Translations under genes and position numbers: made by a program | The notes under the pieces: model-generated | Database searches by the model: none | Told to the model about the DNA's origin: nothing | Seen by the model: the letters and a program-made list of their open reading frames with translations, nothing else | Origin: FEN-1250 sp038237245 | GTDB lineage: Bacteria; Gemmatimonadota; Gemmatimonadetes; Gemmatimonadales; Gemmatimonadaceae | Reading direction: 5' to 3' | DNA: 25,574 nucleotides | Assembly: GCA_038237245.1 (NCBI GenBank) | Contig: JBBRYY010000040.1 | Location: 1 to 25,574, forward strand | Shown: positions 1 to 7,603 of the stretch, in pieces | How positions within the stretch are numbered: position 1 is the stretch's first letter | Layout: every line of letters starts with the position of its first letter

Positions 1-1032
1 GGTGTATCGCGGAGGCGCGCGTTCGCAATTGGTTTGGTGACTACGATCACCGTCGAGCTTCTCCAGCTGTACATCCCCGGTCGCGACACGAGCCTCGGCG
101 ACATCATCACCAACTCGTCCGGCGGGTTGATCGGGATCATCGCCGCCGACGTATGGCGGATCGTGCTGGTTCCGTCGCGACAAGCGGCATCGAGACTCGC
201 TATCGGGTGGACGTTCTTCTGGATGCTCCTGTTAACGGCGAGCGCGGAGCTCACGCACATTTCGCTCACGCCGCTGACCGCGTGGGGGGTGTGGGCGCCG
301 GAGCTACTTCACCACGACTACTTCCCCGGCAAGGTTGTCGCGGCCACCGCCGGCGGGCTGCCGACGCCGAACGCAATGTCGGGGGCGAGCGCGGATGTGC
401 GGAGGCGGTTGTCGTCGGACTCCGTGGTGGTGGAGGCGACGGTGGTCGGCGCCGGCGCGACGACGCAGTTCTCGTCGATCGCGAGCATCTACGACATGAG
501 TCAGCAGCAGATCTTTTTCCTTGGGCAACGGAAGGGAAATCTGATTTTCTCGCTGCGCATGCGCACCGCGGACGCGAGGGTCGAAACGCCGACGATCAAG
601 CTCGACAGCGTCTTCCCGCGCCATCGCGGCGCGAAGACGGACACGATTCGCGTCGCAGCGGGATTGATCCATCACGCACTCTGGATCAGCGCGGAGCAGA
701 ATGGTATGAGGCGCGAGCGGACGCTGCCGGTCGACGCGGGGCTCGGCTGGAGCTATCTCCTCCCATTCGACTACGAGTACGGGCCCGAGGCGCCATGGCT
801 CACCGTGCTCTGGCTCGCCGGGCTCGCGGTCCCCGCGATGTATTGGTCGACGCGCGCGGGGCAAAAGGCATTTCTTGCGGTGGCAGCGGCATTGGCGGCC
901 GCGCTGCTGCTCATCCCTTTCGCGACAGCGGTGCATCCGACGCCGTGGTGGGAGTGGATAGGGCTCGCTGCAGGAGCGGTGATCGGCGCCGCGGCGGGAG
1001 CGGTGAGCATTCGCTCGAGCCGTCCCGCGTGA
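1..1032 (+). CDS. VanZ-like membrane protein with LamG-like domain (5' partial)
   Basis: The frame is open from base 1 with no start, so the gene begins left of the window; 343 residues are visible. The first visible part carries the VanZ family signature (E-L-L-Q near visible residue 19, then I-P-G-R, D-I-I-T-N, G-G-L-I-G), followed by hydrophobic segments. A soluble stretch at about visible residues 135-245 is rich in beta-like segments (V-V-E-A-T, I-F-F-L-G, L-I-F-S-L-R-M-R-T) and resembles the concanavalin/LamG-like domain found fused to some VanZ proteins. Three further membrane segments close the protein. VanZ proteins were named from a teicoplanin-resistance gene, but most have no known function, and resistance should not be assumed here. 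Family assignment is good; the LamG call is weaker. Confidence 0.75.
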   Translation, partial: GVSRRRAFAIGLVTTITVELLQLYIPGRDTSLGDIITNSSGGLIGIIAADVWRIVLVPSRQAASRLAIGWTFFWMLLLTASAELTHISLTPLTAWGVWAPELLHHDYFPGKVVAATAGGLPTPNAMSGASADVRRRLSSDSVVVEATVVGAGATTQFSSIASIYDMSQQQIFFLGQRKGNLIFSLRMRTADARVETPTIKLDSVFPRHRGAKTDTIRVAAGLIHHALWISAEQNGMRRERTLPVDAGLGWSYLLPFDYEYGPEAPWLTVLWLAGLAVPAMYWSTRAGQKAFLAVAAALAAALLLIPFATAVHPTPWWEWIGLAAGAVIGAAAGAVSIRSSRPA

Positions 1033-1121
1033 ACCTCGGCAGAGGTACTGGGGTTACATTAGCGGTGTCGAGCGCACGCTGAGCGCCGGGCGTGCATGGT
1101 TGTTTCCCTTTCCATATTCCA

Positions 1122-3281
1122 ATGCGCGTCCTTCCGCTCGCCAGTGCGGTGGCACTCTGCGCCTTCGCCATGTCCTCAGTCGTCAACGCCACGCTCGAGG
1201 CCCAGTCGCCGCTGCACTACCCGGTTGCACGCAAGAGTGATCAGAGCGACAGCTACTTCGGCACGACGGTGGCCGATCCGTATCGGTGGCTCGAGGACAC
1301 CGACTCGCCCGAGACTCAGCAGTGGATCGCCGCGCAGAACGCGCTGACGCAGCAGTATCTCGAGGCAATCCCCGAGCGCGCGTCGATCAAGGAGCAGCTG
1401 ACGCGCGTGTGGAACTACCCGAAGTACGCGGTGCCTGTCAAGCGCGGGAAGGACTACTTCATCGTCGAGAACAGCGGGCTGCAGAACCAGGGCGTGCTCT
1501 ACGTGCAGCGCGGGCTCAAGGGTGTGCGGAAGGTGGTGCTCGACCCGAACACGCTCTCCACGGATGGCACGGTCGCTCTCGGCACGTGGGACGCGACGGA
1601 GAACGGGAAGTATCTCGCGTACGCCGTCGCCGCGGCGGGATCCGACTGGGAGCAGATTCGCGTGCGCGATGTCGAGCGCGGCGTCGACCTCCCCGATACG
1701 CTCAAGTGGGTCAAGTTCTCGGGGATCGCCTGGACGAAGGACCACAAGGGATTCTTCTACTCGCGCTTCGATGAGCCGACGAGCGGGAACGCGATGCTCG
1801 CGAAGAACACCGGGCAGAAGCTCTTCTACCACCGGCTCGGCGAGCCGCAGGCGAAGGATCAGCTCGTCCTCGAGCGCCCCGACCATCCGCAATGGGGAAT
1901 CACGGCGACGGTGAGCGACGATGGCGAGTACGTCATCATCTACATCTCCGATGGGACGAATCCGAACAACCGGATCTTCTTCATCGATCTGGGCAGCGCG
2001 GGGAAGCCGAAGATCGACAATCCGCTCGTCACGCTCATCGACGATGAGCTGTCCCAGAATCGCGTGATCGACAACGCGGGCGATATCTTCTTTCTTCAGA
2101 CGACCCAGGACGCGCCACTGGGTCGCGTCGTCGCGGTCGACATCAACAAGCCGGCGAGGAAGTATTGGCGCGCCCTGATCCCCGAGGGCACCGACAAGAT
2201 GGAGCAGGTGGAGCTCATCGGCGCCCACTTCATCGTCAGCACGTTGAAGGACGCACACTCGGTACTGCAGGTCTATGCGCTGCGCGGAAACATGGTAGCG
2301 ACCGTGAAGCTTCCCGGCATCGGCACGGTCGCGGCGCTCTCCGGCAAGCCGAACGAGTGGGAGATGTTCTACGCCTACGCGTCCTATCTGCAGCCGACCT
2401 CGATCTATCGCTACGACATCGAGAAGCGCCTACAGACGCCCTTCCTCGTCGCGAAGGTGCCGATCGACAGCACCGCCTACGAGACGAAACAGATCTTCGC
2501 GGCGGGGAAGGACGGGACGAAGATTCCGATCTTCGTGACCGCGAAGACGGGGCTCACGCTCGACGGCTCGCATCCGACGATTCTCTATTCGTACGGCGGC
2601 TTCGACATCAACATGACTCCCGGTTTCTCGCCAGCGATGATGCAGTGGGTGTCGATGGGAGGCGTGTACGCGGTGGCGGTGATCCGTGGCGGCGGCGAAT
2701 ATGGGCGCGCGTGGCACGAGGCGGGGATGCTCGCGAAGAAACAGAACGTCTTCAACGACTTCATCGCGGCGGCGCAGTACCTGATCTCGCAGAAATACAC
2801 GTCGTCGAAGAAGCTTGCCATTCGTGGCGGCTCCAATGGCGGACTGCTCATCGGAGCCGTCGAGACGCAGCGGCCCGATCTCGCGGCGGTCGCGCTTCCC
2901 GCCGTCGGCGTGATGGACATGCTGCGCTATCAGAAGTTCACGATCGGCGGGGCGTGGGCGCCGGAATACGGCACCTCGGATGACTCGACGCAGTTCAAGA
3001 CGCTGTACGCGTATTCGCCGCTGCACAACATCAAGCCGGGTGTGTCGTATCCGGCGACGCTGGTCGAGACGGCGGATCACGACGACCGCGTCGTGCCCGG
3101 GCACTCGTTCAAGTTCGCGGCGACGCTGCAGCCGGCGCAGGCAGGCCCTGCGCCAGTGCTCATTCGCATCGACACCAAGGCCGGCCACGGTGGCGGCAAG
3201 CCGACGTCGAAGCAGATCGACGCTGCGACCGACGAGCTCGCGTTCGTGGCGAAGAATCTCGGAATGTCGCTGACCCCCTGA
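1122..3281 (+). CDS. Prolyl oligopeptidase (S9A), secreted
   Basis: 719-residue serine peptidase that cleaves after proline in short peptides. The ATG at 1122 is chosen because it starts a clean signal peptide (M-R-V-L-P-L-A-S-A-V-A-L-C-A-F-A-M) directly; an in-frame GTG at 1092 would add ten residues ahead of it. The mature start shows the S9A motif Y-P-x-A-R and D-P-Y-R-W-L-E-D. The beta-propeller follows to about residue 430, then the alpha/beta-hydrolase domain. The catalytic triad is complete: Ser571 in G-G-S-N-G-G, Asp654 in D-H-D-D-R-V-V-P, His689 in K-A-G-H-G-G-G-K-P. Length matches the family (about 700). Export, probably to the periplasm, is inferred from the signal peptide. No clear Shine-Dalgarno sequence is seen. 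The yggT-like gene follows after 1 nt, so the two are probably co-transcribed. Confidence 0.93.
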   Translation: MRVLPLASAVALCAFAMSSVVNATLEAQSPLHYPVARKSDQSDSYFGTTVADPYRWLEDTDSPETQQWIAAQNALTQQYLEAIPERASIKEQLTRVWNYPKYAVPVKRGKDYFIVENSGLQNQGVLYVQRGLKGVRKVVLDPNTLSTDGTVALGTWDATENGKYLAYAVAAAGSDWEQIRVRDVERGVDLPDTLKWVKFSGIAWTKDHKGFFYSRFDEPTSGNAMLAKNTGQKLFYHRLGEPQAKDQLVLERPDHPQWGITATVSDDGEYVIIYISDGTNPNNRIFFIDLGSAGKPKIDNPLVTLIDDELSQNRVIDNAGDIFFLQTTQDAPLGRVVAVDINKPARKYWRALIPEGTDKMEQVELIGAHFIVSTLKDAHSVLQVYALRGNMVATVKLPGIGTVAALSGKPNEWEMFYAYASYLQPTSIYRYDIEKRLQTPFLVAKVPIDSTAYETKQIFAAGKDGTKIPIFVTAKTGLTLDGSHPTILYSYGGFDINMTPGFSPAMMQWVSMGGVYAVAVIRGGGEYGRAWHEAGMLAKKQNVFNDFIAAAQYLISQKYTSSKKLAIRGGSNGGLLIGAVETQRPDLAAVALPAVGVMDMLRYQKFTIGGAWAPEYGTSDDSTQFKTLYAYSPLHNIKPGVSYPATLVETADHDDRVVPGHSFKFAATLQPAQAGPAPVLIRIDTKAGHGGGKPTSKQIDAATDELAFVAKNLGMSLTP

Positions 3282-3282
3282 C

Positions 3283-3867
3283 ATGCAACTGATCGACGTC
3301 GCCATCTACTATCTGCGCATCGCGCTCCTCGTCGCGATCGCGGTCGTTCTTCTCATCGCGGTGCTCGACTGGGCGGTGCGCACGCGTCGCATCAACCCGT
3401 TCTCGTCGATCGCGCGCTTCTGCCGCCGTGTGATCGACCCACTGCTCTCGCCGATCGAAGCGCGCGTGGTGCGCTCGGGCGGGGTGCCGAGCCAGGCGCC
3501 GTGGTGGGGGCTCGCCGCGGTCGTCGTCATCGGCGTGCTGACGATCGTCCTCCTGCAGTGGCTGCGCACCGCGGCGCTCACCGTCTCGTTCGCGGCGAGC
3601 CGCGGAGGGATGGGGATCGCGGCGCTCGTCGTCGAGGCGGCGTTCGAGGCGCTCTGGTTCGCGCTCATCGTGCGCGTGATCGTGTCGTGGATCGGGATGC
3701 GCTACTCGTGGTGGGCGCGCACCGCCTTCAACCTCACCGATTGGCTGGTGAAGCCGATTGCGCGGGCGCTTCCGCCCCTCGGCATCATCGACTTCTCGGT
3801 GTTCGCGGCGATGATCGTCGTCTGGCTCGCCGAGAAGCTCGTGCTGAGTTCCGTCTTTGGCGGATAG
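3283..3867 (+). CDS. YggT family membrane protein
   Basis: 194-residue integral membrane protein with two YGGT repeats. Each half has a hydrophobic helix pair ending in a conserved turn: I-D-P-L-L-S-P-I-E-A-R near residue 53, and L-V-K-P-I-A-R-A-L-P-P-L-G-I-I-D-F-S near residues 155-170. YggT/Ycf19 proteins are small membrane proteins of poorly defined role, linked in different bacteria to osmotic stress, division or cofactor assembly; nothing here selects one. The ATG lies 1 nt after the stop of the prolyl oligopeptidase gene, which indicates co-transcription. The N-terminal half has a longer cytoplasmic link (about residues 33-70) than the second half. Confidence 0.85.
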   Translation: MQLIDVAIYYLRIALLVAIAVVLLIAVLDWAVRTRRINPFSSIARFCRRVIDPLLSPIEARVVRSGGVPSQAPWWGLAAVVVIGVLTIVLLQWLRTAALTVSFAASRGGMGIAALVVEAAFEALWFALIVRVIVSWIGMRYSWWARTAFNLTDWLVKPIARALPPLGIIDFSVFAAMIVVWLAEKLVLSSVFGG

Positions 3868-3928
3868 TCGTCAATCAGGCACGAACAGCTCCCGCTTGTT
3901 GCCCGCGGGGCTCGCCACTAGGTTGCAA

Positions 3929-3934
3929 TACAAT
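3929..3934 (+). promoter_or_regulatory. Candidate -10 element for the met leader
   Basis: TACAAT matches the sigma-70 -10 consensus at five of six positions and ends 5 nt before the first paired base of the riboswitch. A transcript starting 6-7 nt downstream would begin at the aptamer's P1 stem. No convincing -35 lies at 16-18 nt spacing, so this is only a candidate. Confidence 0.3.
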
Positions 3935-3939
3935 TGATT

Positions 3940-3992
3940 CGTGGCGATTTACGGCAAATTGCGGCCACGTAAAACATTCCGCTAAAGCGCCG
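3940..3992 (+). ncRNA. SAM-II riboswitch aptamer
   Basis: The leader shows the H-type pseudoknot of the SAM-II (SAM_alpha) class. P1 is a perfect 6-bp helix, CGTGGC (3940-3945) with GCCACG (3964-3969). The loop between begins with the conserved GATTTA and carries TTGCG before the 3' P1 strand. The pseudoknot helix pairs GCG (3961-3963) with CGC (3980-3982) and CGGC (3952-3955) with GCCG (3989-3992). The A-rich linker (TAAAAC) and the conserved GCTAAAG (3981-3987) are present in the expected order. SAM-II riboswitches bind S-adenosylmethionine and lower expression of methionine/SAM genes. The downstream genes are metH and an MTHFR fusion, which matches this role. Assigned by eye from structure and conserved loops; a covariance-model hit would settle it. 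Confidence 0.87.
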
Positions 3993-4025
3993 GCTCAGTG
4001 CCAGCGCGTGCACTGGGCATTTTTT
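3993..4025 (+). terminator. Intrinsic terminator of the met leader (attenuator)
   Basis: A 9-bp stem, GCTCAGTGC (3993-4001) with GCACTGGGC (4010-4018), has one T-G wobble and an 8-nt loop, and is followed by six T residues (4020-4025). Its 5' arm begins at the base directly after the last pseudoknot base of the SAM-II aptamer, and it lies 47 nt before the metH start. This placement suggests premature termination controlled by SAM. No clear antiterminator pairing was found, so how ligand binding is coupled to termination is unresolved. Confidence 0.82.
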
Positions 4026-4072
4026 GCTTTTGCACGTCGCCCTGAACGCCGGCGGCGTCTTCAGCCTACGAT

Positions 4073-7000
4073 ATGTCACAAAAACGTTTCCCCTCCGCTT
4101 ATCTCGACGCCCTCGATCGCCGCGTACTCATCTACGACGGCGCAATGGGAACGAACATCCAGCGTGCAGGACTGACCGCCGCCGACTACGGTGGACAGTC
4201 GCTCGAGGGGTGCAACGACAATCTCGTGCTCACGCGCCCCGACGTCATTCAGGCGATCCACGAGTCCTTTCTCGCGGTCGGCTGCGACGTCGTCGAGACG
4301 TGCACCTTTCAGAGCACGCCGCGCCGCCTCACCGAATGGGGGCTCGGCGACAAGACCGACGCGATCAACATCGGTGCGGCGCAGCTTGCGCGCGCCGCGT
4401 GCGAGAAGTTCGCGACGCGCGAGTGGCCGCGTTTCGTCGCCGGCTCGATGGGCCCGACGGGGATGCTTCCCTCCAGCGCCGATGCGACGCTCTCCGACAT
4501 CTCCTTCGGTGAGCTCGCCGAGAATTACTACCAGCAGGCGAAAGGGCTGGTGGCGGGAGGTGTAGATGTTCTACTCATCGAGACGTCGCAGGACATCCTC
4601 GAGGTAAAGGCCGCGATCTCGGGCATCGAGCGACTCTTCACGGAGCTCGGGCACCGTGTCGCGCTGCAGGCGCAGGTGACGCTCGACACGAGTGGCCGCA
4701 TGCTCCTCGGCACCGACATCGCGAGCGCCATGACCACGCTCGAGGCGCTCGGCGTCGATGTCATTGGACTCAATTGCTCGACGGGCCCAGAGCACATGCG
4801 GGAACCGATTCGCTATCTCGGCGAGCACGCACGACTTCCCATCTCGGTGATCCCGAACGCAGGGCTGCCGCTGAACACCGGCGTCGGCGAGGCGGTCTAT
4901 CCCCTCGAGCCCGCACCGATGGCCGCCGCGCTCGCGGAGTTCGTACACGACTTCGGCGTTCGCATCGTGGGCGGCTGCTGCGGGACGACTCCAGAGCACC
5001 TGAGCGCCATCGTCGCCGCCGTGAAGAAGGTCGAGGCGAAACACGAGGCGCCGTCCGAGCGACAGGAGACGCACATCCCGCGAGTGTCATCCGCGATGCG
5101 CGCCATCACGCTGCACCAGTCTCCGCCACCACTCCTCATCGGCGAGCGCGTCAACGCGCAGGGCTCACGCAAGGTCAAGCGGTTGCTGCTCGCCGAGGAC
5201 TACGAGGGGATCGTACAGGTCGGCCGCGAACAGATGGAAGCGGGCGCGCACGTGCTCGACGTCTGCGTCGCGGTGACCGAGCGCGCGGACGAAGCGGTAC
5301 AGATGTCGGAGGTCGTTCGCCTCCTTTCGATGAGCGTCGAGTCGCCACTCATGATCGACTCCACGGAGCTCGACGTCATCAAGGCTGCGCTCGAGCACAT
5401 CCCGGGGCGCGCGATCGTCAACTCGATCAACATGGAGAACGGGCGCGTGCGCATCGACAGCGTGCTCCCGGTCGTGAAGGCGAACGGCGCGGCGGTCGTC
5501 GCCCTCACGATCGACGAGGTCGGGATGGCGAAGACGGCCGCGCGAAAGCTCGAGATCGCACGCCGCATCCACGACATCGCGACGCAGGAGTTTGGTCTCG
5601 CGCCGGAAGACATCATCTTCGATGTGCTGACCTTCACGCTCGCGACGGGCGAGGCCGAGTGGCTCCCGTCCGCGCACGAGACCATCGAGGGGATCAAGCT
5701 CATCAAGCGCGAGCTCCCCGGCGTCTTCACCAGCCTCGGCGTGAGCAACGTGAGCTTCGGGCTCGACCAGCAGGCGCGCGCCGTGCTCAACTCTGTGTTC
5801 CTGCACCACTGCGTGTCGGCCGGTCTCGACATGGCGATCGTGAATCCGGCGCACGTGACGCCGTACGTCGAGATCCCCGAGAGCGAGCGCGCGCTGGCGG
5901 ACGACATGGTGTTCAACCGCCGCCCGGATTCGCTGCAGCGCTTCATCGAGCACTTCGCAGCGCGCGGACCGAATGCGGCGGCCGAGGCAGCGAGCGGCGC
6001 GGCGGATGCAACCGCGATGGAGCCGGACGAGCGCGTGCGCTGGCACGTGCTTTATCGCAAGAAGGACGGTATCGAGCTCGCGCTCGATGCCGCCGGCGTG
6101 CGTGAGAACCCCGTGCGCGTGCTCAACGAGGTGCTCCTCCCCGCGATGAAAGAAGTCGGCGACCGCTTCGGTGCCGGCGACCTGATTCTTCCCTTCGTGC
6201 TGCAGAGCGCCGAGGTGATGAAGAAGGCCGTGACGCATCTCGAGAAGTTCCTCGAGCGCAAGGAAGGCTACACCAAGGGGAAAGTGGTGCTCGCGACGGT
6301 GTACGGCGACGTGCACGACATCGGGAAGTCGCTCGTCAACACGATCCTGTCGAACAACGGCTATACCGTGTACGACCTCGGCAAGCAGGTGCCGGTGAAC
6401 ACGATCATCGACAAGGCGATCGAGGTCGGAGCGACGGCGATCGGGCTGTCGGCGCTGCTCGTGTCGACATCGAAGCAGATGCCGATTTGCGTGCAGGAGC
6501 TCGACCGGCGCGGGCTCGACTTCCCCGTGCTCATCGGCGGCGCCGCGATCAACCGGCGCTTCGGGCGTCGCGCGATGTTCTTCGAGAACGAGCGCGCGTA
6601 CGCGCCGGGCGTCTTCTATTGTAAGGACGCATTCGAGGGACTCGACACGATGGAGTCGCTCATCGACGTCGACAAGCGCGGCCCGATGGTGCTCGAGCTG
6701 ATCGACAGCGCGCGCAAGGACGTCTTCCTGCGCACCGCGGTGGGCAAGGACATCTCGCACGGCGATAGCGCGGGACAGCGCAGTGCCGTCATCGCGACGA
6801 ATCCGGTACCCAAGCCGCCGTTCTGGGGCGCGAAAGTTCGTCGCGATATTCCGTTGTCCGCAGTGCTCGCGCACCTCGACATCGATGAGCTCTTCCGCCT
6901 GCAGTGGGGCGGCCGCGGCTCAGGCCCCGCGTGGGAGAAGGCGGTGCGCGAGGAGTTCCAGCCGACGCTCGCGCGGTTGTCGGAGAGCGCGGGGCGCGAA

Positions 7001-7603
7001 GGGTGGCTCACGCCGCAAGCGGTGTACGGCTACTTCCCCGTGCAGTCGAGCGGGAACGATCTCATCGTCTATGATCCCGCCGCGATGCAGAGCGATGGCG
7101 GATCGCTGCGCGAGGTCACGCGCTTCTCCTTCCCGCGGCAGGAGGGGCGCGAGCATCTCTGTCTCGCCGACTACTTCCGCTCCGTGGACTCCGGCGACGT
7201 CGATGTCGCCGCGTTCCAGATCGTGACCGTCGGCGACGAGGCGACGCGCCGCTTCGAGGTGCTGCAGGAGAAGGGCGAGTTCTCCGAGGGCTACTATCTC
7301 CACGGCCTCGGCGTGGAAGCCGCGGAGGCGACGGCCGAGTGGGTGCATCAGCTCATTCGACGCGAGATGGAAATCTCGGGCGATCAGGGGAAGCGCTACT
7401 CGTGGGGCTATCCCGCATGTCCGGATCTCGAGGGACACGCGCGGCTCTTCCAGCTGCTCCCCGCCACCGAGGCACTCGGCATCGAGCTCACGTCGGCCTT
7501 TCAGCTGATGCCAGAGCAATCGACGGCGGCGATCGTCGTGCATCATCCGCAGGCAAAATACTACGCGGTACGCGGAGCGGCGGCCGAGACGGAGGCGGCG
7601 TGA
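4073..7603 (+). CDS. metH: Cobalamin-dependent methionine synthase
   Basis: 1176-residue MetH, which transfers the methyl group of 5-methyl-tetrahydrofolate to homocysteine through methylcobalamin in the cytoplasm. All modules are present in order. The homocysteine domain (about 1-315) has zinc ligands Cys235 in G-L-N-C-S and Cys302/Cys303 in G-G-C-C-G. The pterin-binding domain (about 350-625) has I-G-E-R-V-N and G-V-S-N-V-S-F. A helical cap spans about 660-735. The B12 domain has the D-V-H-D-I-G motif with cobalt-ligand His748. The SAM-dependent reactivation domain (about 905-1176) ends in G-Y-P-A-C-P-D and K-Y-Y-A-V. Length fits the roughly 1180-residue form. The ATG lies 47 nt after the leader terminator with no strong Shine-Dalgarno sequence. 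The gene is probably SAM-regulated and overlaps the next gene by 4 nt. Confidence 0.97.
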   Translation: MSQKRFPSAYLDALDRRVLIYDGAMGTNIQRAGLTAADYGGQSLEGCNDNLVLTRPDVIQAIHESFLAVGCDVVETCTFQSTPRRLTEWGLGDKTDAINIGAAQLARAACEKFATREWPRFVAGSMGPTGMLPSSADATLSDISFGELAENYYQQAKGLVAGGVDVLLIETSQDILEVKAAISGIERLFTELGHRVALQAQVTLDTSGRMLLGTDIASAMTTLEALGVDVIGLNCSTGPEHMREPIRYLGEHARLPISVIPNAGLPLNTGVGEAVYPLEPAPMAAALAEFVHDFGVRIVGGCCGTTPEHLSAIVAAVKKVEAKHEAPSERQETHIPRVSSAMRAITLHQSPPPLLIGERVNAQGSRKVKRLLLAEDYEGIVQVGREQMEAGAHVLDVCVAVTERADEAVQMSEVVRLLSMSVESPLMIDSTELDVIKAALEHIPGRAIVNSINMENGRVRIDSVLPVVKANGAAVVALTIDEVGMAKTAARKLEIARRIHDIATQEFGLAPEDIIFDVLTFTLATGEAEWLPSAHETIEGIKLIKRELPGVFTSLGVSNVSFGLDQQARAVLNSVFLHHCVSAGLDMAIVNPAHVTPYVEIPESERALADDMVFNRRPDSLQRFIEHFAARGPNAAAEAASGAADATAMEPDERVRWHVLYRKKDGIELALDAAGVRENPVRVLNEVLLPAMKEVGDRFGAGDLILPFVLQSAEVMKKAVTHLEKFLERKEGYTKGKVVLATVYGDVHDIGKSLVNTILSNNGYTVYDLGKQVPVNTIIDKAIEVGATAIGLSALLVSTSKQMPICVQELDRRGLDFPVLIGGAAINRRFGRRAMFFENERAYAPGVFYCKDAFEGLDTMESLIDVDKRGPMVLELIDSARKDVFLRTAVGKDISHGDSAGQRSAVIATNPVPKPPFWGAKVRRDIPLSAVLAHLDIDELFRLQWGGRGSGPAWEKAVREEFQPTLARLSESAGREGWLTPQAVYGYFPVQSSGNDLIVYDPAAMQSDGGSLREVTRFSFPRQEGREHLCLADYFRSVDSGDVDVAAFQIVTVGDEATRRFEVLQEKGEFSEGYYLHGLGVEAAEATAEWVHQLIRREMEISGDQGKRYSWGYPACPDLEGHARLFQLLPATEALGIELTSAFQLMPEQSTAAIVVHHPQAKYYAVRGAAAETEAA

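Noticed and set aside
1..1032. Glycopeptide resistance gene
   Set aside because: VanZ-family membership alone does not indicate resistance, and no other van genes are seen.
1092..1121. Upstream GTG start for the prolyl oligopeptidase
   Set aside because: It would put ten extra residues before a signal peptide that starts cleanly at ATG 1122.
5165..6874. Long open frame on the minus strand inside metH
   Set aside because: It is fully antisense to the well-supported metH frame, has a biased Arg/His/Asp composition and no recognisable domain; such shadows are normal at this GC content.
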